DNA from: Fusobacteriaceae bacterium
Lineage (GTDB): Bacteria > Fusobacteriota > Fusobacteriia > Fusobacteriales > Fusobacteriaceae
Reading direction: 5' to 3'
Assembly: GCA_016938425.1 (NCBI GenBank)
Contig: JAFGUR010000157.1
Location: forward strand, 1 to 25,113
DNA length: 25,113 nt
In this document: positions 23,345-25,113 of the stretch, in pieces
How positions within the stretch are numbered: the stretch's first letter is position 1
How the letters are laid out: each line of letters opens with the position of its first letter
Made by a program: the position numbers and the translations under genes
The notes under the pieces: generated by a model
What the model saw: only the letters and a program-made list of their open reading frames with translations
What the model was told of the DNA's origin: nothing
Database searches by the model: none

Positions 23345-23379
23345 AATTTTTCTCCCTCTAAAATAATTTTTTCAATTTT

Positions 23380-23409
23380 AATGTAGCTTTAATTTTTTCG
23401 ATACCTCAA
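23380..23409 (-). promoter_or_regulatory. Weak candidate promoter of rrf2
   Basis: On the minus strand TTGAGG (23409-23404) and TACATT (23385-23380) are 18 bp apart, about 35 bp before the rrf2 start codon. Each box has four or five matches. I see no clear Rrf2-type palindrome overlapping it. Confidence 0.28.
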
Positions 23410-23463
23410 TCACTTAAAACTTCTAACTACTCAGACATAAAAAGCTTTAAATATCAGTTATTT

Positions 23464-23489
23464 AAAAACAAGAAAGAGCTTCGCTCCTT
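23464..23489 (-). terminator. Terminator-like hairpin upstream of rrf2
   Basis: On the minus strand a 7-bp stem AAGGAGC/GCTCTTT (one G-U pair) with a GAA loop is followed by CTTG and five Ts (23468-23464). It could end a short RNA that starts near 23585, or act as an attenuator ahead of rrf2. Confidence 0.45.
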
Positions 23490-23585
23490 TATAATGCTCA
23501 TCTACTTAGGGGCTACTAAATTAACCCCTTGGGCATCTGCCCAACCATCAAAGGTTGCTAGACACCTTATAATTCAATACAGATA
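23464..23585 (-). ncRNA. Candidate structured small RNA or leader upstream of rrf2
   Basis: Read on the minus strand from a candidate start near 23585, about 120 nt can fold into successive hairpins: 23568-23551 (AAGGT/ACCTT), an alternative 23557-23542 (CAACC/GGTTG), 23544-23529 (perfect 7-bp TTGGGCA/TGCCCAA) and 23529-23508 (AGGGG/CCCCT), ending in the terminator-like hairpin at 23489-23464. The first two helices are mutually exclusive, as in a switch. I do not recognise a known riboswitch or RNA family. It may instead be an intergenic repeat. Confidence 0.3.
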
Positions 23586-23590
23586 TTTAT

Positions 23591-23619
23591 ATTATAATTT
23601 ATGAAGTTTTTCCTATTAA
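23591..23619 (-). promoter_or_regulatory. Candidate minus-strand promoter, TTAATA-17-TATAAT
   Basis: On the minus strand TTAATA (23619-23614) and a perfect TATAAT (23596-23591) are 17 bp apart, just before the hairpin cluster. Transcription would begin near 23585 and run toward rrf2. Confidence 0.45.
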
Positions 23620-23623
23620 AGAT

Positions 23624-23670
23624 AACCTCCTTGCAGTCGCAAAAAACGTCCTACGTTTACGAGGTTTTTT
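23624..23670 (+). repeat. Branched inverted-repeat unit with T-run
   Basis: Outer arms AACCTC (23624-23629) and GAGGTT (23661-23666) enclose two small hairpins, TTGC/GCAA (23631-23642) and AAACGT/ACGTTT (23644-23658), giving a possible three-way junction. Six Ts (23665-23670) overlap and follow the outer arm on the + strand. This could be a repeated intergenic element or a + strand terminator; no + strand gene precedes it. Confidence 0.4.
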
Positions 23671-23734
23671 GGAAGAAATTTTAGAGTAATCTTAAGTCCA
23701 AGGTTTGAATATTTGATTTTAAATATTTTTTGTC

Positions 23735-23768
23735 AAAAACTCTACATTTTTTCATTAAAAATAGAGTT
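23735..23768 (-). terminator. Probable terminator after ruvB
   Basis: On the minus strand a 7-bp stem AACTCTA/TAGAGTT (23768-23762 with 23744-23738), extended inward by an A/T stretch, is followed by a T-run (TTTTT, 23739-23735). It lies about 80 bp beyond the ruvB stop. A TTGACA occurs right after the T-run, but no matching -10 is convincing. Confidence 0.55.
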
Positions 23769-23845
23769 AAAAGCTTTTAAAATCAACAGTTTTATTTTTT
23801 TCAGTAAGCCCTAATTATTAAAAACTATTAAAATTATCAATCACT

Positions 23846-24850
23846 CTATTCTTCAATTTCAAATTCTTTTTTCCCTACATGTAAATATCCTTTTTCTGTC
23901 ACTACTCTACCTCTATGAGTCCTTTTTAAAAATCCTATTTTTAACAAGTAAGGCTCGTATACCTCTTCTATTGTTCTTCTATCTTCTCCTAATAACAAAG
24001 ACATTGTCTCAATTCCTACTGGTCCACCTTTATAATTATCAATAATCCCATTCAATATTTCCCTATCTAATTCATCTAATCCTAAATCATCAACACCTAA
24101 AAGTGCTAATGCTTCCTTTGCTATTTCTTCTGTTATTACGCCTTTTCCTCTTATATCACTATAATCTCTAACTCTCTTTAAGAATCTATTTGCTATTCTT
24201 GGAGTTCCTCTACTTCTTTTGGCTATTTCTTCTGCTCCATCTTTTTCTATTGGTGCGTTCAAAATTTTAGCTCCCCTTACAACTATATCCATTAAATTTT
24301 CTATAGAATAATAATCCATTCTATGAGATACTCCAAATCTATCTCTTAAAGGTGAACTTAAAAGCCCTGCTCTAGTTGTTGCTCCTATTAATGTAAATGC
24401 TGGTAACTCTATCCTTATAGACCTTGCTGAAGGTCCTTTACCAATAATGATATCTAATTCTCCATCTTCCATAGCAGGATATAATATTTCTTCTACCGAT
24501 GTATTCAACCTATGAATTTCATCAATGAATAGTATATCATTTTCTTCTAAAGATGTCAAAATAGCTGCTAAGTCTCCTGATTTCTCTAAAACAGGTCCTG
24601 AAGTTATCTTAAGATTTGCACCCATTTCATTGGCTATAACCCCTGCAAGAGTTGTCTTTCCTAAACCTGGAGGACCATACAACAAAATATGATCTACTGA
24701 CTCTTTTCTAAGTTTAGCAGCCTCTATAAATATGCTCATTTTTTCTTTAAGTCTATCTTGTCCAATATATTCCCTAAAATTCTTAGGCCTTAGACTTTTT
24801 TGAAAGTCACCTTCATTAGAAAATTCTTTATTTGATAACACTCTTTCCAT
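23846..24850 (-). CDS. ruvB: Holliday junction branch migration ATPase RuvB
   Basis: RuvB is the hexameric motor that, with RuvA, moves Holliday junctions in recombinational repair. This 334-residue protein is full length: SLRPKNFREYIGQ (19-31), Walker A GPPGLGKT (59-66), Walker B DEIH (110-113), the sensor segment GATTRAGLLSSPLRDRFG (156-173) with arginine-finger residues, and a C-terminal winged helix with GPVGIETMSLLLGED and KRTHRGRVVTEKG. The ATG lies 2 bp after the stop of the upstream gene, so they are co-transcribed. The ribosome site is weak (AAGAG), suggesting coupling. ruvA and ruvC are not visible. Confidence 0.96.
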   Translation of the reverse strand: MERVLSNKEFSNEGDFQKSLRPKNFREYIGQDRLKEKMSIFIEAAKLRKESVDHILLYGPPGLGKTTLAGVIANEMGANLKITSGPVLEKSGDLAAILTSLEENDILFIDEIHRLNTSVEEILYPAMEDGELDIIIGKGPSARSIRIELPAFTLIGATTRAGLLSSPLRDRFGVSHRMDYYSIENLMDIVVRGAKILNAPIEKDGAEEIAKRSRGTPRIANRFLKRVRDYSDIRGKGVITEEIAKEALALLGVDDLGLDELDREILNGIIDNYKGGPVGIETMSLLLGEDRRTIEEVYEPYLLKIGFLKRTHRGRVVTEKGYLHVGKKEFEIEE

Positions 24851-24852
24851 TT

Positions 24853-25113
24853 TTACTCTTTTCTTCTACCCTCATATTTTTTAGCCTCTGCGATTGATTT
24901 TTTAGAACTATTTGGCATTCCTAGTTTCACATAAATTTCACTTTCTATCATATTTATATCATATCTATAAGTTGTATAAGGATGTGACTCTATAATTTTT
25001 TCTAGATACTCTATACTTTCTTTATAAATTTTATTTAATTCTTTATTTTTTTCTAAATATCCATCTTTTGAACTTTCAGCTTTTTCAATATTTAATTTAA
25101 CTTTTTCAATTTC
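24853..25113 (-). CDS. C-terminal part of an unidentified helical protein (truncated by window edge)
   Basis: The frame is open from the window edge to a TAA at 24855-24853 and gives the last 86 residues of a protein. They are strongly helical and charged (EIEKVKLNIEKAE..., KNKELNKIYKESIEYLEKII), then SHPYTTYRYDINMIESEIY and a basic KKYEGRRKE end. The pattern could be a coiled coil or a TPR-like repeat. I do not recognise the family. It ends 2 bp before ruvB, so it probably shares its transcript. Confidence 0.8.
   Translation of the reverse strand, partial: EIEKVKLNIEKAESSKDGYLEKNKELNKIYKESIEYLEKIIESHPYTTYRYDINMIESEIYVKLGMPNSSKKSIAEAKKYEGRRKE

Larger units (their letters stand above)
23345..23845. 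other. Gene-free, hairpin-rich interval between ruvB and rrf2
   Basis: This 501-bp interval has no supported gene. It contains the ruvB terminator (23735-23768), a branched inverted-repeat unit (23624-23670), a cluster of hairpins (23473-23568) and two candidate minus-strand promoters. A 36-codon + strand reading frame at 23494-23604 lacks a ribosome site and simply runs through the hairpins. The style of hairpins resembles the other gene-free stretch at 100-523, and both contain the 9-mer AAACGTAGG (420-428 on +, 23658-23650 on -). Confidence 0.6.

Noticed and set aside
23494..23604. A 36-codon + strand ORF starting with ATG in the hairpin region
   Set aside because: No ribosome binding site, and the frame consists of the arms of inverted repeats; it is probably an accidental reading of structured DNA.
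23464..23670. CRISPR array
   Set aside because: The repeated look comes from different inverted repeats; no direct repeat of constant length and spacing is present, and no cas gene is nearby.

Overview
The window is very AT-rich (roughly a quarter to 30% G+C by eye). It is gene-dense, with almost all genes in one long minus-strand run. The gene content and order suggest a member of the Fusobacteriota, probably Fusobacterium or a close relative: MreD-like, PBP2 and MinC in a row; dxs near tlyA; and a ruvB, rrf2, rsmE, mtaB, LytR_C, rsfS series. This assignment is an inference from genes recognised by eye, not from a search.

Layout. Positions 1-523 hold no gene. There is an incoming terminator, a good sigma-70-type promoter, and then about 400 bp packed with hairpins and a 17-bp inverted repeat. 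Positions 524-4276 (+) carry a WalJ/YycJ-type metallo-beta-lactamase nuclease, a diverged family-4-like uracil-DNA glycosylase, 5-formyl-THF cyclo-ligase and a phosphoglucomutase. A 20-bp-stem terminator and an opposite-facing terminator separate these from the minus-strand block. Positions 4382-23344 (-) form a nearly gapless block read from rrf2 down to a flagellin-like gene. In transcription order it is: Rrf2 regulator, RsmE, MtaB, an LCP/LytR_C membrane protein, RsfS, MreD-like, PBP2, MinC, RNase J, YhbY, a YuiD-like DUF212 protein, Dxs, an HD-HTH protein, TlyA, a CtpA protease, RsmI, RbgA, NadE, FolP, FliS, a FliT/FlgN-like protein and a short flagellin-like protein. Many neighbours overlap (TAATG junctions, 8-20 bp overlaps) or are separated by a few bases. 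After a second hairpin-rich gene-free stretch (23345-23845) come ruvB and the C-terminal part of an upstream coiled-coil protein.

How the genes fit together. Most of the block serves ribosome and RNA maturation (RsmE, MtaB, RsfS, YhbY, RNase J, TlyA, RsmI, RbgA), cell elongation and division (MreD-like, PBP2, MinC), and cofactor or precursor supply (Dxs, NadE, FolP, the cyclo-ligase).

The unexpected part is the three-gene tail. It holds a canonical FliS flagellin chaperone, a FliT/FlgN-like small helical protein, and a 229-residue flagellin-like protein that lacks the usual N-terminal D0 sequence but has its own promoter, ribosome binding site and terminator. No other flagellar gene is in the window, and cultured Fusobacterium are described as non-motile. 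This cassette is therefore the best candidate here for an undescribed system. Second-rank signals are a possible structured minus-strand RNA upstream of rrf2, the HD-HTH fusion between dxs and tlyA, and an LCP-like protein with a missing arginine and two LytR_C-like repeats.
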